A stretch of DNA of 64,000 nucleotides from Oceanospirillum sanctuarii (GTDB lineage Bacteria; Pseudomonadota; Gammaproteobacteria; Pseudomonadales; Halomonadaceae). The notes under the pieces are model-generated. The model had not been told where the DNA came from and did no database searches. It saw only the letters and a list, made by a program, of their open reading frames with translations. Where the stretch lies: NCBI RefSeq assembly GCF_002150805.1, contig NZ_MTBA01000004.1, positions 682,001 to 746,000 on the forward strand, read 5' to 3'. Below, one piece after another: positions 18,764 through 28,043 of the stretch; position 1 is the stretch's first letter; each line of letters starts with the position of its first letter. Both the position numbers and the translations under genes were made by a program.

Positions 18764-19963
18764 CTAACGTAACAGACTCGATGTATGGCGTGCGATCATC
18801 AGTTCTTCATTGGTCGGAATCGCGAATACCTTCACTTTGCTGTCATCAGCACTGATCAGATACTCGTTAGCCTTATTGCGCTGAGCATCCAGTTTCATAC
18901 CCAGCCACTCATTCTGATGGGCTACCTGAGCACGAATTTCTGCATCATTTTCACCAACACCTCCAGTGAATACGAAGGTATCCATGCCCCCCATAGCAGC
19001 AACCAGAGAGCCTGTCTCACGGGCAATGCGATAGACAAACATATCGATCGCTTCCTGAGCATGTCCTGAGGCTTCTTTGTGCAGAGTCAGCATATCGCTG
19101 CTGATACCAGAAACGCCCTGCCAGCCACTCTTCTTGTAAAGCAGAGACTCGATAGCATCCACATCCATCTTGTGCTCACGCATCAGATACAGGAGCACAC
19201 CAGGGTCGATCTGACCGCAACGGCTGCCCATCGGCAGGCCATCCAGTGCGGTAAAGCCCATGGTGGATGCGATACTCTCACCATTTTCTATAGCACACAT
19301 ACTGGCACCGGCACCTAAGTGAGCCACCACCAGTTTACCCTGCGCCAGATCACCATCCAGCTCGGTCAATTTCTTATGGATGTACTGGTAAGACAGACCG
19401 TGGAAACCGTAACGGCGAACACCTTCCCGGGTCAGTGCGCGAGGAATAGCAAAGTTGCGCGCCACATCCGGAATTGTGCTGTGGAAAGCGGTATCGAAAC
19501 AGGCCACCTGAGGCAGTCCCGGAAGAAGGTCCTGACAAACCTTCACCAGCTTCAGGTTGTAAGGCTGATGAAGTGGTGCCAGTGGGATCAGCTTAGACAG
19601 GTTTTCCAGAACCTCGTCAGTGATAACCACAGGCTCAGAATAGAAGTCACCACCGTGCACAATACGGTGACCAACCTGAGTTACCTTAAATTTAGTATTC
19701 CGGTCCAGCCAGTTCATGACTACAGACAGAGCCTGATGGTGCGCCTGACTGTGAGCGACATCCAGCTCTTCCGCTGAGATGTCCATTTTATCCACCAGAA
19801 TGCCGTCCACTTTTTCGCTGTGGTCGTAAATTTCCAGATGAGCAGGGCCTGCCAGATTGGCCACTTTGACCCGGAAATGCTGACGGATCTCGCCGCCGTC
19901 CTCATCAAAAATTGAACACTTGAGACTTGAGGAGCCGGCATTAACAATCAAAATTGAGTTCAT
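18764..19963 (-). CDS. ackA: Acetate kinase
   Basis: 399 residues of the ASKHA fold, interconverting acetate plus ATP and acetyl phosphate. NAGSSSLKCSIFD at the N-terminus, GHRIVHGG, CFDTAFH, RYGFHGLS, AHLGAGAS, GSRCGQIDPG and FTGGVGEND are all family signatures. AAGGATCC precedes the ATG. It is the second gene of an operon behind a short phosphotransacylase, a pairing used in fermentation, acetyl-CoA overflow or sulfoacetaldehyde use; no xsc gene lies nearby. Confidence 0.96.
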   Translation of the reverse strand: MNSILIVNAGSSSLKCSIFDEDGGEIRQHFRVKVANLAGPAHLEIYDHSEKVDGILVDKMDISAEELDVAHSQAHHQALSVVMNWLDRNTKFKVTQVGHRIVHGGDFYSEPVVITDEVLENLSKLIPLAPLHQPYNLKLVKVCQDLLPGLPQVACFDTAFHSTIPDVARNFAIPRALTREGVRRYGFHGLSYQYIHKKLTELDGDLAQGKLVVAHLGAGASMCAIENGESIASTMGFTALDGLPMGSRCGQIDPGVLLYLMREHKMDVDAIESLLYKKSGWQGVSGISSDMLTLHKEASGHAQEAIDMFVYRIARETGSLVAAMGGMDTFVFTGGVGENDAEIRAQVAHQNEWLGMKLDAQRNKANEYLISADDSKVKVFAIPTNEELMIARHTSSLLR

Positions 19964-19993
19964 AGGATCCTTTTCCTGTTCAGCACACCGTGA

Positions 19994-20968
19994 TTAAAGC
20001 GTCAGGCCTTGTTTATGGGCAACCAGAGATGCCACCGCACAGGAGCTTAAACGCTCCAAAGGCTTGGCCGCGCGGCTGGTCAGAATCACCGGCACTTTAG
20101 CGCCCAGAACAATACCCGCTGACTTGGCTCCCGCCAGATACTGCAGCTGTTTCGCCAGAATATTGCCCGCTTCCAGATCAGGCACCAGCAGAATATCCAC
20201 ATCACCACTGACTTCAGAATCGATGCCTTTATCCAGCGCCGCCTCTTGGGAGATAGCGTTATCAAAGGCCAGAGGGCCATCCAGCAAGCCACCGGTGATC
20301 TGCTTACGATCGGCCATCTTGCACAGCGCCGCTGCATCCAGCGTACTTTGCATACCCGGCTTAACCTTTTCAACAGCCGCCAGAATCGCAACCTTAGGTT
20401 GTTCAATACCCAGTGCACGAGCGCAGTTGATGGCATTCTGCGCGATATCTTTTTTCGTCATCAGATCCGGAGCGATATTGATCGCCGCATCCGTCACAAT
20501 CAGAGTTTTGTGGTAGCTTGGCACATCCATCACAAAGACATGGCTCAGGCGATATTCAGTACGCAGGCCCGCTTTCTTGTCTACGATAGCCGCCAGCAAC
20601 TCAGAAGAACCCAGACTGCCTTTCATCAGCGCGTGAACCTCGCCACGATGCGCCATCTGAGCAGACAGCTCAGCAGACTCATGGCTATGTGCCGTAGGGA
20701 TAATTTTATACTTGCTCAGATCCACGCCACACTCGTCCGCAATAGAGCGTATCTTGGCTTCAGGGCCTACCAGGTAGGGAATAATCAGTCCTTCTTCAGC
20801 GGCTTCAATCGCACCCAACAGGCTATTTCCATCAGCAGGGTGTACCACTGCTGTTGGAATAGGCTCATACTGCTTAGCCTGCTCCAGAAAAGCATTCAGC
20901 TGCTCATGATGGTGGTCTTCTACCCGAGGTGCGCCCGGCACCAGAATTTCGCGAATCACCTGATCCAT
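19994..20968 (-). CDS. Short phosphate acetyl/butyryltransferase
   Basis: 324 residues: only the catalytic PTA/PTB domain, without the N-terminal regulatory part of long Pta. GSLGSSELL, HVFVMDVPSYHKTLIVTDAA, VAILAAVE, DGPLAFDNAIS and VPDLEAGNILAKQL are characteristic. It moves acyl groups between CoA and phosphate, feeding ackA 30 bp downstream. Whether acetyl- or butyryl-CoA is preferred cannot be decided; the partner AckA favours acetyl. Confidence 0.88.
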   Translation of the reverse strand: MDQVIREILVPGAPRVEDHHHEQLNAFLEQAKQYEPIPTAVVHPADGNSLLGAIEAAEEGLIIPYLVGPEAKIRSIADECGVDLSKYKIIPTAHSHESAELSAQMAHRGEVHALMKGSLGSSELLAAIVDKKAGLRTEYRLSHVFVMDVPSYHKTLIVTDAAINIAPDLMTKKDIAQNAINCARALGIEQPKVAILAAVEKVKPGMQSTLDAAALCKMADRKQITGGLLDGPLAFDNAISQEAALDKGIDSEVSGDVDILLVPDLEAGNILAKQLQYLAGAKSAGIVLGAKVPVILTSRAAKPLERLSSCAVASLVAHKQGLTL

Positions 20969-21126
20969 AATTAAGATTCCTACTTCAAAGTTTAAGTCTG
21001 ACAGGCTTCCGGCCTGATCTCAGTATCCCTACTGATTGTGACGTTTTTCTGATTTTGCACTAACGCTTAGCTCCGCCAATGACGCATGAGTCAGATCAAG
21101 ATCTGTACATTTCATTGCGGACAACG

Positions 21127-21159
21127 AAAAACGGGTGTCTTGCGACACCCGTTTTTGTT
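21127..21159 (-). terminator. Terminator after hinT
   Basis: AAAAACGGGTGTC at 21127-21139 and its complement at 21144-21156, with a four-base loop. A/T runs on both sides make it usable on either strand. Confidence 0.88.
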
Positions 21160-21165
21160 TTGATT

Positions 21166-21507
21166 TTAGCCTGGAGGCCAGGTCATGGACCGACCGCCCA
21201 GCAGATGCATGTGAATATGGTAAACCGTCTGTCCACCATCCTCGTTGCAGTTCATCACAACACGGTAGCCATCTTCTGCGATGCCTACCTCTTTTGCGAT
21301 TTTCTGAGCCGTAAACTGAAGACGGCCAACCAGTGCGCAGTCTTCTTCCGTCAGATCATTCAACGTCGAGATATGACGCTTAGGAATGATCAGAATATGG
21401 GTCGGTGCCTGAGGGGCAATGTCACGAAATGCGATAACATCATCGTCTTCAAAGACGATATCGGCCGGGATCTCACGGGCCACTAACTTACAAAACAGAC
21501 AATCCAT
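21166..21507 (-). CDS. hinT: HIT-family purine nucleoside phosphoramidase (HinT)
   Basis: 113 residues. The histidine triad is HIHMHLLGG near residues 97-105, with IPKRHIST earlier and the N-terminal CLFC pair. HinT hydrolyses AMP-lysine or aminoacyl adenylates. Monocistronic with its own terminator. Confidence 0.93.
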   Translation of the reverse strand: MDCLFCKLVAREIPADIVFEDDDVIAFRDIAPQAPTHILIIPKRHISTLNDLTEEDCALVGRLQFTAQKIAKEVGIAEDGYRVVMNCNEDGGQTVYHIHMHLLGGRSMTWPPG

Positions 21508-21703
21508 AGTATCGGTTCCGCTTTAATCTGTTAAAACCAGCTCGCAGTACAGAGCGGGCTTGTCATATAAGTCACTAAGCTAATTACTGCAATCCGGTAA
21601 ACAAAACCAGACAACAGATGCTTGCGATAAAAAACTCATTGTAGACCTGTGTCGTAACGCTTCCTAGCCCCTGCAGCAAAAGCCGATATCGACTTAAGGC
21701 TAA

Positions 21704-22885
21704 TCAGGAAACCCGATAGCGTTGTACCCGCTGTTGCAAACCTGAAACCGCTTCTGACAGAGACCGGGAAGCCTGCTCCGCCGCATCCGCATCGTGCTGA
21801 GTTTCTGACACCATCGACTGCAGCGACTGCATCTGGATTACGACTTCTTCAGCTGAGCTGCTGTAAGCGTTAGCAGTGCGACTGATATCAGAGTTCATCT
21901 CAGCAATATCGATAACCGCCTGAGTAATACTTTCCAGCGCTTCTCCGGTTTCACGGATCTGATCCACACTGGACTGGGCGCTGGCCTGACCGTGGCTCAT
22001 AGCACTTACCGCATCCCGGGATTGTTGCTGCAGACGATCGATCATGCCATGAATATCTTCTGTCGCCTGACGGGAACGACTGGCCAGAGTGCGGACTTCA
22101 TCCGCAACAACGGCAAAACCTCGCCCCTGCTCGCCAGCTCGTGCTGCCTCAATAGCAGCATTCAGCGCCAGCAGATTCGTCTGCTCCGCGATGCCTTCAA
22201 TGATATCCAGCACTTCACCAATGTTTTCCGCTTCACGAGCCAGCCCCTGAAGCGTTTCGCTAACGGTATTCACATCATTGATCAGCTGACTGATACCACT
22301 GATACCTTCCTGAACCACTGAGTTACCGTTACGGGCTTCCTCTTCCGTATGCTGAGCAACCCCTGCGGTAGACTGGGCATGGGATGCGATACTTACCACC
22401 GCATCCGCCATGGTCGCCACGGTCTCATTGATCTGGGAAAGACTCTGATTCTGACTGACGACGTCCTCACGGGTACGCTCGGTCTGACGGTTGAGAGCTT
22501 GCATGGAGGTATGGATGATATCGCCACTGGCCTGAACCGCTTCCACCAGTTCACGCTGACTCTGATTCATCTGGTTGAAATGGTGGATAATCTCACCAAA
22601 GGTGTCATTGCTCTTAATATCGCAGCGCTGACTCAAGTCACCACTGGCGACCGCTTTGGATACCTGTGCAATCTGCTCCAACTGCGCCAGCACCAGTCGC
22701 TTAAATAACCAATAGTTGAACAGGCCAATCACCAGCCCTGCTCCCAGACAGCCAATAACAAACCAGGCTTTCATGCCTTCATTGAAGGTTACAAAGCCCT
22801 GGGCATAAAGGGGAAATACCGCCCCCATAAACAGGCCAAATCCGATAAAGGAGTACAGTAGCCGCTGCTGAATACTCTGCTTCAT
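21704..22885 (-). CDS. Methyl-accepting chemotaxis protein with minimal periplasmic part
   Basis: 393 residues. Two membrane helices (about 8-29 and 39-62) are separated by only about ten residues, so it cannot bind a ligand through a normal periplasmic domain; it may sense membrane or internal signals. HAMP follows (about 62-115). The cytoplasmic hairpin tip [19 protein letters not shown] is intact. The C-terminus ends RYRVS and has no CheR-tethering pentapeptide. Monocistronic and far from the cheR-cheV genes of the window. Confidence 0.88.
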   Translation of the reverse strand: MKQSIQQRLLYSFIGFGLFMGAVFPLYAQGFVTFNEGMKAWFVIGCLGAGLVIGLFNYWLFKRLVLAQLEQIAQVSKAVASGDLSQRCDIKSNDTFGEIIHHFNQMNQSQRELVEAVQASGDIIHTSMQALNRQTERTREDVVSQNQSLSQINETVATMADAVVSIASHAQSTAGVAQHTEEEARNGNSVVQEGISGISQLINDVNTVSETLQGLAREAENIGEVLDIIEGIAEQTNLLALNAAIEAARAGEQGRGFAVVADEVRTLASRSRQATEDIHGMIDRLQQQSRDAVSAMSHGQASAQSSVDQIRETGEALESITQAVIDIAEMNSDISRTANAYSSSAEEVVIQMQSLQSMVSETQHDADAAEQASRSLSEAVSGLQQRVQRYRVS

Positions 22886-22949
22886 GCAACCTTCCTCTGC
22901 TCAGCTATCCACTGATGTCAATTAAGTTAATCTGCACATAATGAGGCAA

Positions 22950-22972
22950 TAAAAAACCTCCGTAAAGGAGGT
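22950..22972 (-). terminator. Terminator after prkB
   Basis: On the minus strand CACCTCC, five-base loop, GGAGGTTTTTT. Confidence 0.82.
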
Positions 22973-23035
22973 GTCGGCGGTTAATCCCGTTTCTTTGGGA
23001 TGAATCACAAAGAAACCAGTTTATTCGGTCAAAAC

Positions 23036-23908
23036 TTAGCGGAAACGGCGATTTTCCAGCAATTCATGAATACGGGGAGTCAGGATCAGTTCCATCGCCA
23101 GACTCATCTTACCGCCGGGGATTACCAGAGTATCCGGACGGGTCATAAAGGAATCTTTCACCATCGCCAGCAGATAAGGAAAGTCAGTGGACGAGCGATC
23201 CTTAAAGCGGATGATCACCATACTTTCATCATTAGAGGGCACATCCTGCAGCGCCAGCGGATTTGAAGTATCCACCGTGGGAATCCGCTGAAAGTTAATA
23301 TGAGTACGGCCAAACTGCGGCAAAATGTACTGCATATAATCCGACATACGACTCTGGATGGTATCGATCACCGCTTCCTGAGAATAACCGCGCAGATTGG
23401 TATCCCGGTCGATCTTCTGAATCCACTCAAGATTGATTGTCGGCGCAACACCAACCAAGAGATCCACATACTGGGCGATATTGAAATCGTCTGTTACCAG
23501 GCCTCCGTGTAGACCTTCATACAGCAACAGATCCGTTCCCTCCGGCAGTTCAGTCCAGGGAGTGAACGTACCGACCCGATAGCCCTGCTCCAGCATCTCG
23601 ATATCTTCCGCATGGATATAATGACGGTAGATACCTGTACCGTTATCAGCATAAGAGCCAAACAGTCTATCCAGCTCATCCAGCATGTTGGCTTCAACCG
23701 CAAAATGGCTGAGGGACTTTTTACGCTCCGGGGTTTCCCGCAGGATTTTCGTCATCTCCTCACGGGTGTAACGGTGAAAACTGTCACCGTGAACAAAAGC
23801 GGCTTCAATCTTTTCACGATTGAACATACGCTCAAAGGCATCCTTAACCGTTGTGGTACCTGCGCCGGAAGATCCTGTCACGGCAATAATCGGATACTCT
23901 CTAGACAT
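23036..23908 (-). CDS. prkB: Phosphoribulokinase-like kinase PrkB
   Basis: 290 residues, length of class I (proteobacterial) phosphoribulokinase. The P-loop is GSSGAGTTTVK at about residues 12-22. HGDSFHRYTR near 40, LYEGLHGG, and VIPGGKMSLAMELI near the C-terminus are shared with the family. No RuBisCO genes are visible; E. coli also has a non-Calvin PrkB (near crp), so the substrate is uncertain. AAGGGA precedes the ATG, and the thioesterase gene ends nine bases upstream. Confidence 0.88.
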   Translation of the reverse strand: MSREYPIIAVTGSSGAGTTTVKDAFERMFNREKIEAAFVHGDSFHRYTREEMTKILRETPERKKSLSHFAVEANMLDELDRLFGSYADNGTGIYRHYIHAEDIEMLEQGYRVGTFTPWTELPEGTDLLLYEGLHGGLVTDDFNIAQYVDLLVGVAPTINLEWIQKIDRDTNLRGYSQEAVIDTIQSRMSDYMQYILPQFGRTHINFQRIPTVDTSNPLALQDVPSNDESMVIIRFKDRSSTDFPYLLAMVKDSFMTRPDTLVIPGGKMSLAMELILTPRIHELLENRRFR

Positions 23909-23917
23909 ACGCGTCCC

Positions 23918-24364
23918 TTAAGAATTACCTGAACCAGCCTGAGCAACCATCTGCTTAAAGGCCTCAGGTACATTCACAGCAACACGTTCCTGATAGTCAA
24001 AAAAGACGATACCGGTTTTTGCCAGCGCCACCAGACCACCATCAGAAGCTTTGGTCACACGATAGATCAGATCACCACCTTTACGGGACAACTCATCGGT
24101 TGCGATCTCAATAGTCAGGGTATCCGGGTAAAAAACTTCTGCCCGGTAACTGATGGCAAGGTCTGCCACCACAATGCCAACCCCTTCGATATCGATCTCT
24201 TTATGACCATGGGCGATAAACATCTTAGCGCGCGCCTCATGAATCAGAGAGATCAGGGTATCGTGAGCCAGATGATTACCGTAGTTAAGGTCGGTAATAC
24301 GCAGCTCAAGTGTCTGAGTATGCAGAGTATTCGCTTCGGGATACTCAATTCGGATACGGGCCAT
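23918..24364 (-). CDS. Acyl-CoA thioesterase, 4HBT hot-dog family
   Basis: 148 residues from the ATG at 24364, chosen for AAGGAG eight bases upstream. The TDLNYGNHLAHDTLISLIHEAR region matches the YbgC/4-hydroxybenzoyl-CoA thioesterase motif, although the usual catalytic Asp position reads Asn (YGNHL), a variant also seen in thioesterases of this group. Physiological acyl-CoA unknown. Probably co-transcribed with prkB. Confidence 0.8.
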   Translation of the reverse strand: MARIRIEYPEANTLHTQTLELRITDLNYGNHLAHDTLISLIHEARAKMFIAHGHKEIDIEGVGIVVADLAISYRAEVFYPDTLTIEIATDELSRKGGDLIYRVTKASDGGLVALAKTGIVFFDYQERVAVNVPEAFKQMVAQAGSGNS

Positions 24365-24513
24365 GGACACAGCTCCTTGTTTATTATTTTGCCAAATCAT
24401 TTACCGGTTCACGGTAAGCTCGGCCAACGGCTGTCATCACTACTTTCTTTACAGAAGGCCACTTGCTAAACAGCAGCCTGAAAGACATTGATGACAAACG
24501 ATGGAAACAGATC

Positions 24514-24538
24514 AAAAAAGCCGGAGGGATACTCCGGC
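24514..24538 (-). terminator. Terminator after purD
   Basis: Minus strand: GCCGGAG, five-base loop, CTCCGGC, followed by six U (A run at 24514-24519). Confidence 0.88.
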
Positions 24539-24590
24539 CTTTCTGGATTTAAGGCAATCTGCTTTCCCGCAGGAAATGGCAGATCAAGCC

Positions 24591-25883
24591 TTATGCTTCA
24601 CCCTGTTCGCGGGCGATAGCGCGGTAACCGATATCGGTACGGTAGAAAGAACCGTCCCAGCTGATACCTGCAGCCAGTTTATAAGCGTTGGCCTGAGCTT
24701 CGCTTACAGTGTTGCCCAGTGCGGTTGCACAAAGTACGCGACCACCGCTGGTAGCAACCTGGCCATCGATCAGCTGAGTACCGGCGTGGAATACTTTCAT
24801 GCCTTCCAGTTCTGCTTCCGGCAGACCGGAGATCACATCACCTTTTTTGTAATCGCCCGGGTAACCGCCAGCAGCCAGAACCACACCCAGAGAACGACGC
24901 TCGTCCCACTCAGCAGATGCAGTATCCAGTTTCTCATCGATAGCGGCTTCACACAGGGCCACCAGATCAGATTTCAGACGCAGCATGATCGGCTGAGTTT
25001 CAGGATCACCGAAACGGCAGTTGTACTCGATCACTTTTGGCGTACCGTCTGCCATGATCATCAGACCAGCGTACAGGAAACCTGTGTAGTCGTTACCTTC
25101 CGCAGCCATACCTTCAACGGTCGGCATGATCACTTCCGCCATAATACGGTCATGAATATCAGGTGTTACCACTGGAGCCGGAGAGTAAGCACCCATACCA
25201 CCAGTGTTAGGACCGGTATCTTTATCACCGACACGCTTGTGATCCTGACTGGTTGCCATTGGCAGAACATTTTTGCCATCAACCATCACGATAAAGCTGG
25301 CTTCTTCGCCATCCAGGAACTCTTCGATCACAACACGGCTGCCCGCATCGCCAAAAGCATTACCGGCCAGCATATCTTTAACCGCGTCTTCAGCTTCCTG
25401 CAGAGTCATCGCAACGATAACACCTTTACCCGCTGCCAGACCGTCCGCCTTGATTACGATAGGCGCGCCTTTTTCCTGCAGGTAAGCCAGAGCAGGTTCG
25501 ATTTCGGTAAAGTTCTGATATTCAGCAGTAGGGATCTTCTGACGGGCCAGGAAGTCTTTCGTGAAGGCTTTGGAACCTTCCAGCTGTGCAGCACCTTTGG
25601 ATGGGCCAAAGATACGCAGACCTTCATCACGGAAACGGTCAACGATACCGTCAACCAGTGGTGCTTCAGGGCCAACGATGGTCAAACCGATCTCGTTAGA
25701 CTTGGCAAAAGCTACCAGACCATCAAAATCCAGCACATCCAGCGCGACATTTTCCAGTTTAGGTTCAATAGCCGTACCCGCATTACCCGGCGCAACAAAT
25801 ACCTGTGTTACGGATTCAGACTGCGCTGCTTTCCAGGCCAATGCGTGCTCACGACCACCACTGCCGATGATTAAAACCTTCAT
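24591..25883 (-). CDS. purD: Phosphoribosylamine-glycine ligase
   Basis: 430-residue ATP-grasp enzyme, second step of purine synthesis (PRA plus glycine to GAR). IIGSGGREHALAWK at the N-terminus, ADGLAAGKGVIVA, GGMGAYSPAP, FLYAGLM and EYNCRFGDPETQ are diagnostic. GATGAGGCAAAG leads into the ATG. purH, the usual upstream partner, is absent; the gene appears monocistronic. Confidence 0.97.
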   Translation of the reverse strand: MKVLIIGSGGREHALAWKAAQSESVTQVFVAPGNAGTAIEPKLENVALDVLDFDGLVAFAKSNEIGLTIVGPEAPLVDGIVDRFRDEGLRIFGPSKGAAQLEGSKAFTKDFLARQKIPTAEYQNFTEIEPALAYLQEKGAPIVIKADGLAAGKGVIVAMTLQEAEDAVKDMLAGNAFGDAGSRVVIEEFLDGEEASFIVMVDGKNVLPMATSQDHKRVGDKDTGPNTGGMGAYSPAPVVTPDIHDRIMAEVIMPTVEGMAAEGNDYTGFLYAGLMIMADGTPKVIEYNCRFGDPETQPIMLRLKSDLVALCEAAIDEKLDTASAEWDERRSLGVVLAAGGYPGDYKKGDVISGLPEAELEGMKVFHAGTQLIDGQVATSGGRVLCATALGNTVSEAQANAYKLAAGISWDGSFYRTDIGYRAIAREQGEA

Positions 25884-26270
25884 CTTTGCCTCATCTCACT
25901 GTAAACGTTGATGTGCTAACGGAACGAAATGTCCTGTTTGCCGTAAAAAATTGGTGGGCATTATCGCAAAAAAAGCAGCAAAGTGGGAGAAACTTACCTG
26001 AGACTTTCAGACCTGAAGCTTAAATCTGATCAAACTATTGTCACTCCCGGATAAGAACACGACCCCGGACTTCAGAGCCTGACAGCAAACAGCAGGCATA
26101 AAAAAAGCCCCGATGACGGGGCTCACTCTGTACCCGGCAGAGGGAGGGAAGAGCGGGTAAAGAGCAAAAAGTGTCAGTAAAACTGACAGGGTGATCACTC
26201 AATTGAACACTACCGGACTTCCGCAACCTTGTGAGTCACACCGAAAGCCCGAACGGAGAACAACAAGTGT
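25884..26270. other. Intergenic region phasin gene / purD
   Basis: 387 bases. It should contain the purD promoter (near 25890-25990) and holds the phasin terminator at 26100-26122. Short reading frames on both strands here have no ribosome-binding sites or family likeness; I regard the rest as non-coding. Confidence 0.5.
26100..26122 (-). terminator. Terminator after the phasin gene
   Basis: Minus strand: GCCCCG, four-base loop, CGGGGC, then a run of at least six U. It lies about 150 bases after the phasin stop. Confidence 0.85.
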
Positions 26271-26627
26271 TCAGCGAGTAAAAACAGAATTCATTTTTTC
26301 AGTCATCAGCTCACGGGCTTCACCCATCAGATCCAGCGCAGACAGGTATTGGCTGCTCGCTTTCACCTGCTGATCACAAAAGAAGCTGTAGTTAGCTTCT
26401 GCAGCGGCGATAGGGTCTGTTTTAGACATCATATCCATCATGTGCTTACTGAACTGGCTTACGGAGTCCGTCAGGTAACGACTCTGCTGATGCACCAGCT
26501 TTTCAGCAATCTTAGCTTCTGAAGATGCCAGATCGCCCATCACTTCAACAGGCTTCCAGTTGGCAGACTCAGAAAGGGTCTTGAAGGTTTTCTGCAGATC
26601 TGTGGACCACTGATCAAATAAACTCAT
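26271..26627 (-). CDS. Phasin family protein (PHA granule-associated)
   Basis: 118 residues from the ATG at 26627, selected for GGAGG seven bases upstream; longer in-frame starts run into the promoter. The protein is almost wholly amphipathic helix, starting MSLFDQWSTDLQKTF, with no Cys-rich or catalytic motif, like short phasins that coat polyhydroxyalkanoate granules. It lies next to phaR, whose product normally represses phasin genes when no granules exist. The promoter carries paired operator-like motifs. Confidence 0.8.
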   Translation of the reverse strand: MSLFDQWSTDLQKTFKTLSESANWKPVEVMGDLASSEAKIAEKLVHQQSRYLTDSVSQFSKHMMDMMSKTDPIAAAEANYSFFCDQQVKASSQYLSALDLMGEARELMTEKMNSVFTR

Positions 26628-26663
26628 AACGACCTCCGCATCGGTCATAACCGATAAATTATT

Positions 26664-26719
26664 TTGCACCGCACCATTTGTTAATAAGCAATATAGTGCA
26701 GCGCACAATTCACTGTCAA
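26664..26719 (-). promoter_or_regulatory. Phasin promoter with two candidate PhaR operators
   Basis: Minus-strand -35 TTGACA (26714-26719), 18-bp spacer, -10 TATATT (26690-26695). The motif GTGCGCTGCA lies in the spacer (26697-26706) and GTGCGGTGCA at 26665-26674, exactly 32 bp apart. Placement inside and just downstream of the promoter fits repression. Confidence 0.6.
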
Positions 26720-26801
26720 ACAGATTTGTTCGCAGTTGCGATATAAATTTCAGATATATTTATAAGTCTTTGATTGCAGTATAAATGGCAAATTACAGGC
26801 G

Positions 26802-26827
26802 AAAAAAAACCAGCCATCTGGCTGGTC
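26802..26827 (-). terminator. Terminator after phaR
   Basis: Minus strand: ACCAGCC, loop AGAT, GGCTGGT, then U8. Confidence 0.9.
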
Positions 26828-26849
26828 TTTATCATCGAAAAGATGTGTC

Positions 26850-27299
26850 TTATTCGTCATCTTTTGGCGATTTGCTGGGCTGAAAGCTCTGCCACAACTT
26901 CATGTTCTGCTCAGCAACGCGACGCATCAGCTCCATCGGAGTCGCAGTCATCGCAGTCTGCATCTGCTCTCGCAGCGCTTTTTGCTGCTCAAGGAAGGTA
27001 TTGATGCTTTCCTCAAGGTAGTTGCTCATGGTGCCCTGCATGCTGTCGCCATAGAAGCGGATCAACTGCTGCAGCACCTGATTGCTGAACATAGGGTTAC
27101 CACCAGCAGGGTTACCGTTTTCCTGCTCAGTAATAATCTGCAGCAGAATGTTGCGGGTTAAATCTTCGCCACTTTTAGAGTCCTCTACCCGGAACTCTTC
27201 CTTGTTAATCACCAACAGCTTAATATCTTCCAGGGTGACATATCGGCTCTCTGATGTGTCATATAGACGGCGGTTGGCGTATTTTCTGATAACTCGCAA
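26850..27299 (-). CDS. phaR: Polyhydroxyalkanoate synthesis repressor PhaR
   Basis: 149 residues. The N-terminal PHB/PHA accumulation DNA-binding domain starts RVIRKYANRRLYDTSESRY, a near-invariant opening, with the second PHB_acc-like part about 60-110. PhaR binds both DNA and PHA granules and represses phasin genes until polymer appears. The acidic tail ends PKDDE. Upstream of and same strand as the phasin gene, but with its own terminator. Confidence 0.93.
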   Translation of the reverse strand: MRVIRKYANRRLYDTSESRYVTLEDIKLLVINKEEFRVEDSKSGEDLTRNILLQIITEQENGNPAGGNPMFSNQVLQQLIRFYGDSMQGTMSNYLEESINTFLEQQKALREQMQTAMTATPMELMRRVAEQNMKLWQSFQPSKSPKDDE

Positions 27300-27631
27300 A
27301 ATGATGACTCTCTCTTCCGACCCAATTATTAGCTCTTCTCTCGCCTGCGAGATCTATTGTAATCAGTTTGCGTGACTGCACAATGACTCAGTGGTGTTGT
27401 TCTGTAAAAATCACCGACTTTAACTGACATCTCCCCTTATTTTTGTGCCAACTCGCCTCTGCAGCAAAAAATCAGTAAGCCCTTCATCAACAGCTATGCT
27501 CATAAAGCAGGTTGAACAACAGCTGTCACAAAAGCATCACACAGCTGACTTATTCTCGCTGAGGTTCGTGAAGGTATCTGACTGCGGATGCCAGAACTTC
27601 ACACCATGAAGTCAATAACAGGAAGGCAGAT
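27300..27631. other. Divergent intergenic region phaR / unknown gene
   Basis: 332 bases for two divergent promoters. I see no terminator, RNA gene or clear operator; a TGCACAAT element near 27377-27384 may be a weak PhaR half-site. Confidence 0.35.
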
Positions 27632-28009
27632 ATGTTTCTGAAGGTTCGCAAAAACTGCGGCATTTACATGCAGAACAACGAAAGTGGAAAGAAGGTTATT
27701 GCACCGGTATCCAGTCACTTCTACATCAATCTCAATCTGGTTACCGAAATCTCTTCCTACAGCCTGAAAGACCCGAAAGAGAAACAACAGCTGGATGGCA
27801 GTATCTTACCTATTCCACCCGGTACCCGTGTGCTGCACTTCACCATGAGCAGTAACTTCAGCAGCAGCAAAGAGAAGGTTAAAGGAGAGGACAGTAAGCG
27901 GGTCCTGTTCGAAAAGATGTTCTGTACGCTCTACTTCCTGCCGGATAATCTGGTGGAATTCGAGCGTCTGAAAGGCGCTATCGATCAGAGCACCTTAAAC
28001 CGGGATTAA
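27632..28009 (+). CDS. Hypothetical protein, 125 residues
   Basis: CAGGAAGGCAGAT gives a strong ribosome-binding site before ATG 27632. The product is soluble, begins FLKVRKNCGIYM, and has a Ser/Lys-rich centre (SSNFSSSKEKVKGEDSK) and a hydrophobic C-terminal part (MFCTLYFLPDNLVEF). I recognise no family. Codon usage resembles the neighbours. It is followed by a strong hairpin and stands alone. Confidence 0.7.
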   Translation: MFLKVRKNCGIYMQNNESGKKVIAPVSSHFYINLNLVTEISSYSLKDPKEKQQLDGSILPIPPGTRVLHFTMSSNFSSSKEKVKGEDSKRVLFEKMFCTLYFLPDNLVEFERLKGAIDQSTLNRD

Positions 28010-28012
28010 CCA

Positions 28013-28043
28013 CTAGAGTCCGGCTGATAGTATCAGCCGGACT
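28013..28043 (+). other. Long perfect hairpin downstream of the unknown gene
   Basis: AGAGTCCGGCTGAT at 28013-28026, loop AGT, exact complement to 28043. No T run on either strand, so a non-canonical terminator or 3'-end stabiliser. Confidence 0.6.

Noticed and set aside
23036-23908. Calvin-cycle operon around prkB
   Set aside because: No RuBisCO or other Calvin gene lies nearby; neighbours are a thioesterase and purD.
24501-25874. 457-codon plus-strand frame opposite purD
   Set aside because: It is the antisense shadow of purD; its His/Thr/Phe-rich composition is typical of such shadows and purD is unmistakable.
26007-26226. Two short minus-strand frames after the phasin gene
   Set aside because: They run through the terminator stem and have no ribosome-binding site.
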